Position numbers and translations under genes: made by a program
Assembly: GCA_002327785.1 (NCBI GenBank)
Contig: DCUI01000063.1
Coordinates: forward strand, 33,679-51,082
From: Phycisphaerales bacterium UBA2218
Lineage (GTDB): Bacteria; Planctomycetota; Phycisphaerae; Sedimentisphaerales; Anaerobacaceae
Direction: 5' to 3'
DNA: 17,404 bases
Shown: one piece after another, positions 7,701 through 14,455 of the stretch
Numbering within the stretch: position 1 is the stretch's first letter
Layout of the letters: the number at the start of each line of letters is the position of its first letter
Notes under the pieces: generated by a model
Seen by the model: the letters and a program-made list of their open reading frames with translations, nothing else
What the model was told of the DNA's origin: nothing
The model's database searches: none

Positions 7701-10616
7701 GCATTCCAGCTCCACGTAGGCCCGGCCGGCATCGTACCCCGTGCCCCACAGGGCGACGAACATCTCGCCCGGCTCCAGCGACCATTTCGGGGCCGTGAAG
7801 TGATTGGCGATCCGCACGGCGAAGTCAGTCGCCTGCGGGTCCACGACGCGGATCGCCTGCTGGGCCGTGACGGCCTTGCCGAACCGGTCCTGCGTCTGCA
7901 AAATCGCGCGGTAGACGCCGGCCTCCAGGGTCACAGGGACCGTGACCCAGCCCGAGGCGTTCGTCTGGAACGTCTGTTCACTGACCAGGGCGTCCAGCTC
8001 CCAGGTCTCGGGATCGGATGGATCGAGCGTCGAGCCGGTCGAGCCCAGCATGGGGCGGATGACCTTGTCCGGCTGCCTCAGTGCGTAGACGCGAACCGTG
8101 CCCTGGGCGGGCTCGGGCTCGCCCTGGAGGGATGTCGTCCGGATCGTCAGCTCGACGGGACTGGCGGGGGTCTGCCACTCGGCCACCTCGATGGCGGCCT
8201 GCAGGGCCGTGTAGCCGGCCAGGACCGCGCGATTGGCGGACCGCGTCTCGCCCGTGGTGTCCGTCACGTCCGCATAGACCGTGAAGACGAACACGGGCTC
8301 ATCTTCCTCCAGTACGGAGAGATCTGGCTTGGCCGTGAACTCGACGCTGAACGAGCCGTCGGACGCCGTGACCGACGAGCCATGAGCGATGGCCTGCGAC
8401 TGGCTCGACGGATACCATCGCGACCACCAGCACCAGATCGGATACCGCACTTGACGCACCACGCGCCACTCGACCTGCGCCCCGCCGATGGCGGCGCCGG
8501 TGTACGCGGTCGCGACGCCCGGCACGACGACCTCGTTGTTGAGCCGCGGGGCCTCATCGGGCGGATCGAGCTGCACCTGGAACTTCGGCCGTTTGTACTC
8601 CTCGACATTGAAGCTCGTCGAGCCGCCCGGACCGTGTATCACGGCCAGGGTCATCCGGCCGGTGAGCCGGTCCTCGGGCGCGGTGAAACTACCGCTGAAC
8701 GAGCCATAGTCGTTGCACGCGTGCTGCCGGCGAGCGACTTCCTGGCCGTTGGTGTCGTAAAAGACCACCGTCAACTGCCGGCCGGCCAGCGTCTGGTAGC
8801 TGTCCTTCGTCTGCTCCACGCGGATGCAGATGCCCTTGTAGTGGATCGTCTGGCCCGGGCGATAGAGCGAGCGATCGGTGAAAAAGACCGTCTGCTCATA
8901 GGGCGACGAATCGCCATACCCCATGTCGGTCGCATAGGTGTTCGCACTGGCCAGCCTGTCGCCCTCGTATTCCGCCACGATCAGGAAGCTCACCGATTTG
9001 TTGCTCGTTTCCGGGGCGAAGTAGAACATGCCGTTGTCGTCGGTCTGCGTGTGATTGGCCGGCTGGTACTTCGAGACCGTGGAGTCGTAGGTCCAGCGCG
9101 TAACCTTCGCGCCGACGATCGGCACGCCACTGAGGGCATCGAGCACGAAGCCTTCGATCGCGCCTTCGCGGTGGAGGTCCCGCACGACCAGCGCCAGGTC
9201 GCTGACCCAGACGGACGCGACGCTGATCTGGTTGTCCTTGTCCTGGAAGGAAGGATCATGGCTGGCGATGAGGAGATAGAAGCCTTTCACGAGTCCATCG
9301 GGCGCGGCAAGCGCCTCCGTCCGCGACCGGTAATCATCGGTCGGGGGCAGTTGGGCGCTCCATTCCAGCGCCGGCTCGGACGCCAGCAGTGTCTTGCGTT
9401 GCTCGGTGCTCAGGCCCCACCAATAGGGTCGAGTGATGTCATCGCACTTGACCGCTCGGAAGAAGACCTTGGTCACGTTGCGGTAGGTCACCCGAATGTC
9501 GGGCAGCGGATCGTTCCACACTCGCTCCGTCTCGATCGACGCGGACCGGCGCTCGATCTGCTGAATCAGGTTGTAGCAGAGGATGCCGCCGACGCTGGCG
9601 GGGTAGGTCCGCCAACCCTGCTTGGCCAGGACATGGGCCTTGAGGTACTCGCCCTGGTCATACAGCACATCGGCCCACGCGTAGATCGCCCTCGCGGCGA
9701 TGTCGTTGCCTTCCCACTCGTCCGCGAATCGCTCCAGTGCCTTGATGTACAAATCGTCTTTCTCCGGCCCGATGGCCTGGTTGTAGCCGAAGGCCAGACG
9801 GAGCAGGTCCGCGTCGATGAACGCCGTCTTGTCTGCATCGTTCTGATGGAAGCTCAACAGGGACTGGTAGAGCCGGATGCCTTTGAGCTTGGCCGAGTCC
9901 GTGTTCGAAGTCTGCGGCTCCCAGGCGAGGAATTCCGCCGCCGGCGCAAAGATCGGGCTATCCGCCATGATCTCGAAGACGTCTTCCGGCAGGGCCGATT
10001 GCTCGCCCGAGCTGTAGAACGACAGCGCCTCATGGACCAGGAAGTCGTAGAGCGTCGGCCGATACGTGTCCGGCACGGTCCCCTTTTCGAGCAGGTCGTC
10101 CCACTCGGCGATAGGGACGGCCTTGAGGTCCGCTTCGGCCACCAGGGCCAGGGTAAAATGCTTGTCGATCTCGGCCAGGATGCGGGCCAGGTCCCAGGTC
10201 GTGAAGTCCTCGCCCGGCGGCTCGGCCGTCTGCGTCCGCTGGACGAACCGATAACGATTGGCCTGGAAATACTGCCAGAACCAGTGGGCCAGGACCGTCT
10301 CCATGACCGGCTTCATCGGCTCCGGCGCCGTGGCGATCTCGGCTTGGAGCAGGGGAATCATCTCTTCCGCCTTGTTCCCTTGGATCCGGCCCTCATAGGC
10401 GATCTTGAGGCAGATGGCCTTGGTCGCCTCGGCGTATGCCTGGTCCTCCAGGGCACCGGGGATGATCTGGTCCAGCACGCCGATGGCGGTCTGGGGCAGA
10501 CCCTTATTGATCGCATCCGTCACCTGTTTCCAGAGGTCATCCCGCTCGCCGGCCATCGCCGCAGTGGCCAAAACCCCAATCAAAGCCGCAACCAACAGGA
10601 TTCGTATCCGTTTCAT
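4752..10616 (-). CDS. large periplasmic alpha-2-macroglobulin with thioester motif
   Basis: A 1954-residue exported protease-trap protein. The start at 10616 is chosen over an in-frame ATG at 10661 because it has GGGAG upstream and begins a proper signal peptide (MKRIRILLVAALIGVLATAA, cleavage after AMA, about residue 22). There is no lipobox cysteine, so it is probably soluble. Order: helical TPR-like region (about 25-360); MG1-like strand PDIRVTYRNVTKVFFRAV (about 372); carboxypeptidase-regulatory-like segment (about 484); MG2 with TDRSLYRPGQTIHYKG (about 575); bait-region domain (about 920-1080); low-complexity segment with six tyrosines (1137-1142); A2M domain from about 1190; thioester domain with YECSEQ (Cys1422-Gln1425); C-terminal receptor-like domain. 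By family knowledge, the Cys-Gln thioester covalently traps attacking proteases. The pbpC and yfaS-type partner genes of proteobacteria are absent from this window. The upstream GLUG-like gene may share its transcript. Confidence 0.95.
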   Translation of the reverse strand: MKRIRILLVAALIGVLATAAMAGERDDLWKQVTDAINKGLPQTAIGVLDQIIPGALEDQAYAEATKAICLKIAYEGRIQGNKAEEMIPLLQAEIATAPEPMKPVMETVLAHWFWQYFQANRYRFVQRTQTAEPPGEDFTTWDLARILAEIDKHFTLALVAEADLKAVPIAEWDDLLEKGTVPDTYRPTLYDFLVHEALSFYSSGEQSALPEDVFEIMADSPIFAPAAEFLAWEPQTSNTDSAKLKGIRLYQSLLSFHQNDADKTAFIDADLLRLAFGYNQAIGPEKDDLYIKALERFADEWEGNDIAARAIYAWADVLYDQGEYLKAHVLAKQGWRTYPASVGGILCYNLIQQIERRSASIETERVWNDPLPDIRVTYRNVTKVFFRAVKCDDITRPYWWGLSTEQRKTLLASEPALEWSAQLPPTDDYRSRTEALAAPDGLVKGFYLLIASHDPSFQDKDNQISVASVWVSDLALVVRDLHREGAIEGFVLDALSGVPIVGAKVTRWTYDSTVSKYQPANHTQTDDNGMFYFAPETSNKSVSFLIVAEYEGDRLASANTYATDMGYGDSSPYEQTVFFTDRSLYRPGQTIHYKGICIRVEQTKDSYQTLAGRQLTVVFYDTNGQEVARRQHACNDYGSFSGSFTAPEDRLTGRMTLAVIHGPGGSTSFNVEEYKRPKFQVQLDPPDEAPRLNNEVVVPGVATAYTGAAIGGAQVEWRVVRQVRYPIWCWWSRWYPSSQSQAIAHGSSVTASDGSFSVEFTAKPDLSVLEEDEPVFVFTVYADVTDTTGETRSANRAVLAGYTALQAAIEVAEWQTPASPVELTIRTTSLQGEPEPAQGTVRVYALRQPDKVIRPMLGSTGSTLDPSDPETWELDALVSEQTFQTNASGWVTVPVTLEAGVYRAILQTQDRFGKAVTAQQAIRVVDPQATDFAVRIANHFTAPKWSLEPGEMFVALWGTGYDAGRAYVELECRGEVLRAWWTDPARTQEVISEEVTESMRGGFTVRLTYVRENRAYVNERIVAVPWTNKDLTLAWEHFTSLLEPGQKETWTAVITGADARKAVAEMVAALYDASLDQYLAHDWPHSFSGFRAEGSRLSSRFENSAVSFASIGYDWYVDSMSASLIYRHFPSDITTVYYYYYYWSRSTTTATRSGGAPAPDDSASSAENKTEDGATTTADSGPDLSQVSARTNLDETAFFFPHLLSDSNGVVRMEFTMPEALTQWKFLGFAHDKQMRSGYLTGTTVTAKDLMVEPNPPRFVREGDVIEFTVKVTNQSAARVAGKVSLTFSDARTLAPRDEALGNTSPEQDFNVPSKESRTLSWRVTIPDGCEFLIYRAVGATTRLSDGQEGYLPVLSRRILVTESLPLPIRGPQTKEFEFTKLLRSGQSDTLIHQSLTVQMVSQPAWYAVMALPYLMEYPYECSEQIFNRLYANSLASYIANSDPKIRRIFNLWKNTPALDSPLEKNEDLKGLALEETPWVRQAIDESEARRNVGILFDENRLSDEMSRTLFKLRQMQYADGLWPWFPGCRGSTYITLYITTGFGRLRHLGVDGIDVSCAVKALNALDAWMDAQYRWILLHGDKNANNLNPTIAFYLYGRSFFLGDQAVAAEYQEARDYWLGQARKHWLSLWRQSQAHLAIGLKRFGDTETPAAIMKSIKEFSVTNEEMGMFWRDTEVSWWWHRAPIETQALMIEAFDEVMSDAQAVEDCRVWLLKQKQTQDWKTTKATADAVYGLLLRGVDMLSSDALVEVALGGEWIVPEDVEAGTGFYEERFIRKEIESEMGHITVRKVDEGVSWGSVHWQYLEDMAKVTPYEGTPLTLKKDLYVKETTASGQVLFPVDGPLSVGDELVVRIELRVDRDMEYVHMKDQRGSGTEPVNVLSRYRYQDGLAYYESTRDTATHFFMDYLPKGTYVFEYSTRIQLKGRYQTGMAGIQCMYAPEFNSHSESFELDVR

Positions 10617-10649
10617 AATAGGGACTCCCACAAATGGATCTTGATCTAT

Positions 10650-10680
10650 AGTATATCGCACGTTATTGGACCGCTGTTCA
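10650..10680 (-). promoter_or_regulatory. weak candidate promoter of the alpha-2-macroglobulin gene
   Basis: On the minus strand TATACT (10655-10650, five of six) lies in an AT-rich patch. The best -35 is TGAACA (10680-10675, four of six) at a long 19-bp spacing. The start would be near 10643, downstream of the alternative ATG at 10661, which fits the choice of 10616 as the true start. Read-through from the upstream gene is an equally good explanation for expression. Confidence 0.3.
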
Positions 10681-10705
10681 CAAAAACCCCAAGGCCCAAT
10701 GAAAG

Positions 10706-11305
10706 CTAATCTTCACATTCCACCCCCTCCCACCGCAACCGGGGGTAGTCCACCCCCTCGCAGATCGTCCAGACTTCCGCAAAATCCCAGCCGGCCGCGA
10801 GGAAAGGGGCGGCGGTCTGCATCTGAGACGTGGGCAGACCGGCTACACTGGCAGTATCAGCCGGCCGGTTGCCGACGGCTTGGGCTGTGCCGGAGAGATC
10901 CGTATCCCACAAGCAACCCGAGATATTCATGGGACACTCACCAACGCATTCGCTGCTGGTCTTGCTGACGGCGCCGGTGAAGCTGCCGTAATCCAGCTCG
11001 GGCGGCTTGCTGGGCGGTCGCAGTTGAGGCTTAGGCCCGCAGGGCGAGATCAGGCTCCGCGGGAACGCCTGCCCGCCCGGCAGATTCGGGTCCAGGTCGA
11101 TGTCCTTGACAAGGACGAAATGCTTGTCCAGCAGGCTCGAATCCGACCCGATGCCGATCAACTGTTCCGCGGTGGCGATTTGGTAGGGGTCGTTCGGCTG
11201 GCCCGTCCCGCCGGCGAATTCGACGCCGGACACCGCGCTCGCACAGAATAGGACTGTTGCAGCGCAGACGATCCCCTTCGCAGTGGCCCTTCTGATGCGA
11301 TCCAT
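10706..11305 (-). CDS. GLUG-like surface protein, apparently internally shortened
   Basis: A 199-residue exported protein. The start at 11305 is preferred over 11356 because GGAGGG lies 7 nt upstream and the sequence then opens with a signal peptide (RIRRATAKGIVCAATVLFCA). After it come FAGGTGQPNDPYQIATAEQL and HFVLVKDIDLDPNLPGG. This is the head of a family of large planctomycete surface proteins whose middle holds several GLUG repeats. The C-terminal part (NISGCLWDTDLSGTAQ, then MQTAAPFLAAGWDFAEVWT and YPRLRWE) is the usual end of that family. Between head and end only about 45 residues remain, rich in Pro, Lys and Ser with no GLUG repeat. An ancestral internal deletion is therefore likely. 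It lies 89 bp upstream of the alpha-2-macroglobulin gene on the same strand. Function is unknown. Confidence 0.75.
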   Translation of the reverse strand: MDRIRRATAKGIVCAATVLFCASAVSGVEFAGGTGQPNDPYQIATAEQLIGIGSDSSLLDKHFVLVKDIDLDPNLPGGQAFPRSLISPCGPKPQLRPPSKPPELDYGSFTGAVSKTSSECVGECPMNISGCLWDTDLSGTAQAVGNRPADTASVAGLPTSQMQTAAPFLAAGWDFAEVWTICEGVDYPRLRWEGVECED

Positions 11306-11344
11306 GGCCGTTCCCTCCAGATTCTGGATAATTGAGATAAGTCC

Positions 11345-11368
11345 GGCTGAAGGCACGTACCTTCAGCC
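11345..11368. repeat. perfect hairpin in the leader of the GLUG-like gene
   Basis: The arms ggctgaagg (11345-11353) and ccttcagcc (11360-11368) pair perfectly over 9 bp around the 6-nt loop cacgta. The hairpin lies about 40 nt upstream of the start codon at 11305, inside the predicted untranslated leader. It has no T-run, so it is unlikely to be an intrinsic terminator. A structural or regulatory role in the leader is possible. Confidence 0.6.
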
Positions 11369-11421
11369 ATTCATCCAGAGGTATTCGACCGGCGCACGCA
11401 CGCCGCAACTACTCCTGCGCC

Positions 11422-11440
11422 GCGTGCGCACAACGCACGC
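11422..11440. repeat. second hairpin in the same leader
   Basis: The arms gcgtgcg (11422-11428) and cgcacgc (11434-11440) pair perfectly over 7 bp with loop cacaa, in a region otherwise rich in GCGCACGC-like sequence. It lies within the predicted leader of the GLUG-like gene. Together with the hairpin at 11345-11368 it makes the leader notably structured. No known riboswitch class was recognised. Confidence 0.5.
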
Positions 11441-11598
11441 TCACTGGAGGTACGGCGGAACTAAAATGACTCGAAGATGACTACTCCCAATGCGTACGAC
11501 CGGCACTCTCGCGAAGGCCGGACCGCTATGACATGACATATGTATGATGGCGAACAAGTATGATAGACGGCACTTCTTGGCCCGCCTTCGCAATTCTC

Positions 11599-11626
11599 AT
11601 TATAGGGCCCGACATTTCAAATGCAA
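11599..11626 (-). promoter_or_regulatory. candidate promoter of the GLUG-like gene
   Basis: On the minus strand a perfect -10 box TATAAT (11604-11599) lies in the AT-rich part of the divergent intergenic region. A weak -35 TTGCAT (11626-11621, three of six) sits 16 bp upstream. The predicted start near 11592 would give a long leader of about 290 nt, which contains the two hairpins at 11345 and 11422. Confidence 0.45.
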
Positions 11627-11773
11627 TAGGCAAATGAAAAAAATCCTGTTGCGGCATGACCTATGACTCGTCCGCCCCCGGCTATCGCGGTTACAGGAGA
11701 AAAACGCAGGATGATCCTTGCAAATTGTGCAGGCTTCGTTCAAAATGCATGGATGGAGATCGTGCGGGCACGG

Positions 11774-11857
11774 TTACAGACCGATCTCGAAGGCCCGACG
11801 CCGAAGGCGGGTAACGATGCCACATGACGGGCAGTAGGTAATTGCGGCTGCCGACAT
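11774..11857 (-). CDS. possible 27-residue CPxCG zinc-knuckle peptide
   Basis: A short minus-strand frame reads MSAAAITYCPSCGIVTRLRR followed by RAFEIGL and a TAA stop. It contains one CPxCG knuckle (YCPSCG, residues 8-13) and a basic, amphipathic end. AGAAGGG stands 6-7 nt before the ATG at 11857, a good ribosome-binding site. Single-knuckle CPxCG peptides are known in bacteria, but this one matches nothing I recognise. It might be the remnant of a longer zinc-ribbon gene. It stands alone in the divergent region, about 150 bp upstream of the candidate promoter of the GLUG-like gene. A competing plus-strand frame overlaps it, so its reality is uncertain. Confidence 0.3.
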   Translation of the reverse strand: MSAAAITYCPSCGIVTRLRRRAFEIGL

Positions 11858-11974
11858 CAGAATCCCTTCTGGACATCAACATACTTGGTTATAGGACGTT
11901 CCGGTCGGTCGCTCGATTGCCCTCGCCGCGAGCGAACCCCGGCACTGAATTCGTGTAAAATCACAGAATTGGTC

Positions 11975-12003
11975 TTGCCTTTCTGCCGACAATGGCGTAT
12001 ACT
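11975..12003 (+). promoter_or_regulatory. sigma70-like promoter of fusA
   Basis: TTGCCT (11975-11980, four of six) and TATACT (11998-12003, five of six) are separated by an ideal 17 bp. Transcription would begin near 12010, leaving a leader of about 207 nt before the fusA ATG. It is the best plus-strand promoter match in the divergent region. Confidence 0.6.
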
Positions 12004-12009
12004 TCGTGC

Positions 12010-12216
12010 TTCCTCGCTTCTGGTGATGGCCGGGGAGGGACGGCTGCCTACCTGTCACCACACATTTGGCGGTGCTCGCAGTTCACAGGGGATCACTGAC
12101 CGACAGGCGAGTTGTACAGAAATGGATGGGAACCCCCGTGGGCGCCCACCGCCCGGCTTGCAGTGCCGTTCGGCACACGGGCGAATAGTAGGTAAACGAC
12201 GGTTTCTTAAAGAGTT
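12010..12216 (+). promoter_or_regulatory. long structured 5' leader of fusA
   Basis: The region from the predicted start to the fusA ATG holds no convincing gene. It contains the palindrome GTGGGCGCCCAC at 12138-12149 and the hairpin GTGCCGTTCGGCAC at 12163-12176. Both lie within 80 nt of the start codon. No T-run follows them. The ribosome-binding site is modest (AAAGAG just before the ATG). A translational control role is possible but unproven, and no known riboswitch was recognised. Confidence 0.35.
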
Positions 12217-14313
12217 ATGGAAAAGATCGGCAAGATTCGCAACATCGGTATCTCGGCGCATATCGACTCGGGCAAAACGACTTTGAGCGAGCGCATTCTC
12301 TTTTACTGTGGGCGGATTCACCGCATGCAGGAGGTCCACGACGGCGACGGCAAGACCGGCGCGACCATGGATTTCATGGAGCTGGAGCGCGAGCGCGGCA
12401 TCACGATCAAATCAGCCGCTACGCAGGTCGCCTGGAACGGCAAGTGCATCAACCTGATCGACACGCCGGGCCACGTGGACTTCACCGTCGAGGTGGAGCG
12501 GTCGCTTCGCGTCCTGGACGGGGCCATCATGATCCTGTGCGCCGTCGGCGGCGTGCAGAGCCAGTCGTTCACCGTCGATCAGCAGATGAAGCGTTACCGC
12601 GTGCCCCGGATCGCGTTCATCAACAAGATGGACCGCACCGGCGCGGACCCTGACCGGGTTCGCCGGGACATCCGGGAGAAGCTGGGCCTCAACGTCGTGC
12701 CCATCCAACTGCCCATGGGCATCGCCGAGAGCTTCCGGGGCGTGATCGATCTGATCGCCATGGAAGCCATCACATTCGAGGGCGACGATGGGGAGGACGT
12801 CGCCCGCAATCCTATTCCCGCTGCTTACGAAGCCGCCGCCCGGAAGGCCCGGCACGAGATGCTCGACGCACTGAGCATGTTCAACGATGAGATGATGGAG
12901 CTGCTGCTCGAAGACAAGCCCGTCGATCCGGAAATGATCCGCCAGACGATCCGCGAGGCGACGATCAACCGCGACATCGTGCCGCTGATGATGGGATCGG
13001 CTTTCAAGAACAAAGGGGTGCAACCGCTACTGGACGCCGTCTGCGACTACCTGCCCAGCCCGCTGGACCGCTCCTACTTTGCCCGAGACCATAACAACGA
13101 GGGGACGGAGACACCCTTGGACGGCAATCCGGACGCCCCGCTGGTGGCGATGGTCTTCAAGATCACAGATGAGCCGTTCGGGCAACTGAGCTACCTCCGC
13201 ATCTACCAGGGCAGGATCGCCAAGGGCGGACAATACCTCAATGCTCGGACGAACCGCACGCTCCGCGTCGGCCGGATCGTCCGCATGCACGCGAACAACC
13301 GCCAGGACATCCCCGACGCCGGACCGGGGGATATCGTCGCCCTGCTGGCCGTCGATTGCGCCAACGGCGACACCCTCTGCGGCGAGGGGGTCAACTACTC
13401 CCTGGAAAGCATCTTCGTGGCCGACCCGGTCATCAGCCTGTCCGTCATCCCGGCCAGTAACGCCGACCAGGAACGCATGGCCAAGGCACTGAGCCGATTC
13501 ATGAAGGAGGACCCGACGTTCCGCGTCTCGACCGATCCGGAGAGCGGCGAGACCGTCATTGCCGGCATGGGCGAGCTACACCTGGACGTCTACATCGAGC
13601 GAATGCGCCGCGAGTACAAAGCGAGCGTAACCGTCGGCGCTCCGAGCGTCAGCTATCGCGAGGCGCCGACCGCCGAAGCCAAGTACGACTACCGCCACAA
13701 GAAACAGACCGGCGGCGCCGGCCAGTTCGCCCACGTGGTCGGCCGGCTGGTCCCTCTGACTCCCGGCAGCGAGGCCCCCTATGAGTTCGAGGACAACATC
13801 ACCAGCGGCCGCATCCCCGGCGAATATATCCCCGCCGTCAACAAGGGTTTCCAGGCGGCGATGAAGAAGGGCCCACTGGCCGGCTACGAGGTCGTCGGCT
13901 GCAAGATGTGCCTTGACGACGGCTCGTTCCATGCCGTAGATTCCAGCGAGATGGCCTTCCGCATCGCGGCCCGCGACGCCTTCAACGAGGCATTCCGCAG
14001 GTCCAGACCCTGCCTGATGGAGCCGATCATGAAGGTGGAGGTGGAGATGCCGCGAGAGTATCAGGGCGCCATCGTCGGCGACCTGAACAGCCGTCGGGGC
14101 ATAATCATCGAGACCGAGGCCCGCGACACGTGCGCCGTCGTGCGAGCGGAGGTCCCGCTGGCCAGCATGTTCGGCTACGCCACGGTCGTTCGCGGCCTGA
14201 GCAAGGGCATGGCGACTTTCTCGATGGAGATGTCGCACTATGCCCGCGTCCCGACCCGGCTGGCCGAGGAGATCATCAACCAGCGCCGCGAAAAGCAAGC
14301 GGCAAGGAAATGA
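12217..14313 (+). CDS. fusA: translation elongation factor G, spdEFG1/mtEFG1-like
   Basis: A 698-residue GTPase that drives ribosomal translocation in the cytoplasm. The GTP-binding motifs are intact: G1 AHIDSGKT (14-21), G2 RGITI (60-64), G3 DTPGH (82-86), G4 NKMD (136-139). Domain II to V follow at normal length, ending MEMSHYARVPTRLAEEII. G1 and its surroundings (NIGISAHIDSGKTTLSERIL, then MDFMELERERGITI, and FKNKGVQPLLDAV later) resemble mitochondrial EFG1 and the spd-type EF-Gs of spirochaetes and planctomycetes, rather than the common bacterial AHIDAGKTTTTERIL form. By family knowledge, spdEFG1 acts in translocation while a second copy (spdEFG2) acts in ribosome recycling. No second copy is in this window. 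The gene is not beside str-operon ribosomal protein genes, which fits that subfamily. Confidence 0.96.
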   Translation: MEKIGKIRNIGISAHIDSGKTTLSERILFYCGRIHRMQEVHDGDGKTGATMDFMELERERGITIKSAATQVAWNGKCINLIDTPGHVDFTVEVERSLRVLDGAIMILCAVGGVQSQSFTVDQQMKRYRVPRIAFINKMDRTGADPDRVRRDIREKLGLNVVPIQLPMGIAESFRGVIDLIAMEAITFEGDDGEDVARNPIPAAYEAAARKARHEMLDALSMFNDEMMELLLEDKPVDPEMIRQTIREATINRDIVPLMMGSAFKNKGVQPLLDAVCDYLPSPLDRSYFARDHNNEGTETPLDGNPDAPLVAMVFKITDEPFGQLSYLRIYQGRIAKGGQYLNARTNRTLRVGRIVRMHANNRQDIPDAGPGDIVALLAVDCANGDTLCGEGVNYSLESIFVADPVISLSVIPASNADQERMAKALSRFMKEDPTFRVSTDPESGETVIAGMGELHLDVYIERMRREYKASVTVGAPSVSYREAPTAEAKYDYRHKKQTGGAGQFAHVVGRLVPLTPGSEAPYEFEDNITSGRIPGEYIPAVNKGFQAAMKKGPLAGYEVVGCKMCLDDGSFHAVDSSEMAFRIAARDAFNEAFRRSRPCLMEPIMKVEVEMPREYQGAIVGDLNSRRGIIIETEARDTCAVVRAEVPLASMFGYATVVRGLSKGMATFSMEMSHYARVPTRLAEEIINQRREKQAARK

Positions 14314-14329
14314 CAAAAAAATGTTTCTA

Positions 14330-14432
14330 ACCGCAGAGGTCGCAGAGGAACACAAAGCAAGAAGGGGAGAATCGTCATCCCTCGTGACCTCTTCGCCTGC
14401 TCATCTCCGTGTTCCTCCGCGGCCCCTGCGGT
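14330..14432. repeat. 24-bp imperfect inverted repeat between fusA and the helicase
   Basis: Arms 14330-14353 (accgcagaggtcgcagagga...) and 14409-14432 match in inverse orientation at 21 of 24 positions. All three differences can form G-U pairs in RNA. The 55-nt interior is partly purine-rich. The arms contain the CCGCAGAGG...GCAGAGGA motif, which I know as part of a dispersed intergenic repeat in several environmental bacteria. It fills most of the 142-bp gap. It may be a small non-autonomous element, and in RNA it would form a stable stem after fusA. It has no T-run. Confidence 0.6.
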
Positions 14433-14455
14433 GTCACCCCTTTTAAGGACATTGG

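Noticed and set aside
7362..10709. Open plus-strand frame of more than 1100 codons
   Set aside because: It lies antisense to the alpha-2-macroglobulin gene, is rich in Arg/Gly/Leu/Asp with no recognisable domain, and is typical of the shadow frames of GC-rich coding DNA.
11711..11827. Plus-strand frame of 38 codons starting at an ATG in the divergent region
   Set aside because: Its possible ribosome-binding site (AGGAG) is too far from the ATG, the sequence matches nothing known, and it overlaps the better-supported CPxCG peptide frame.
11306..12216. tRNA or known riboswitch in the divergent intergenic region
   Set aside because: No T-arm/acceptor pattern or recognisable riboswitch core was found on either strand.
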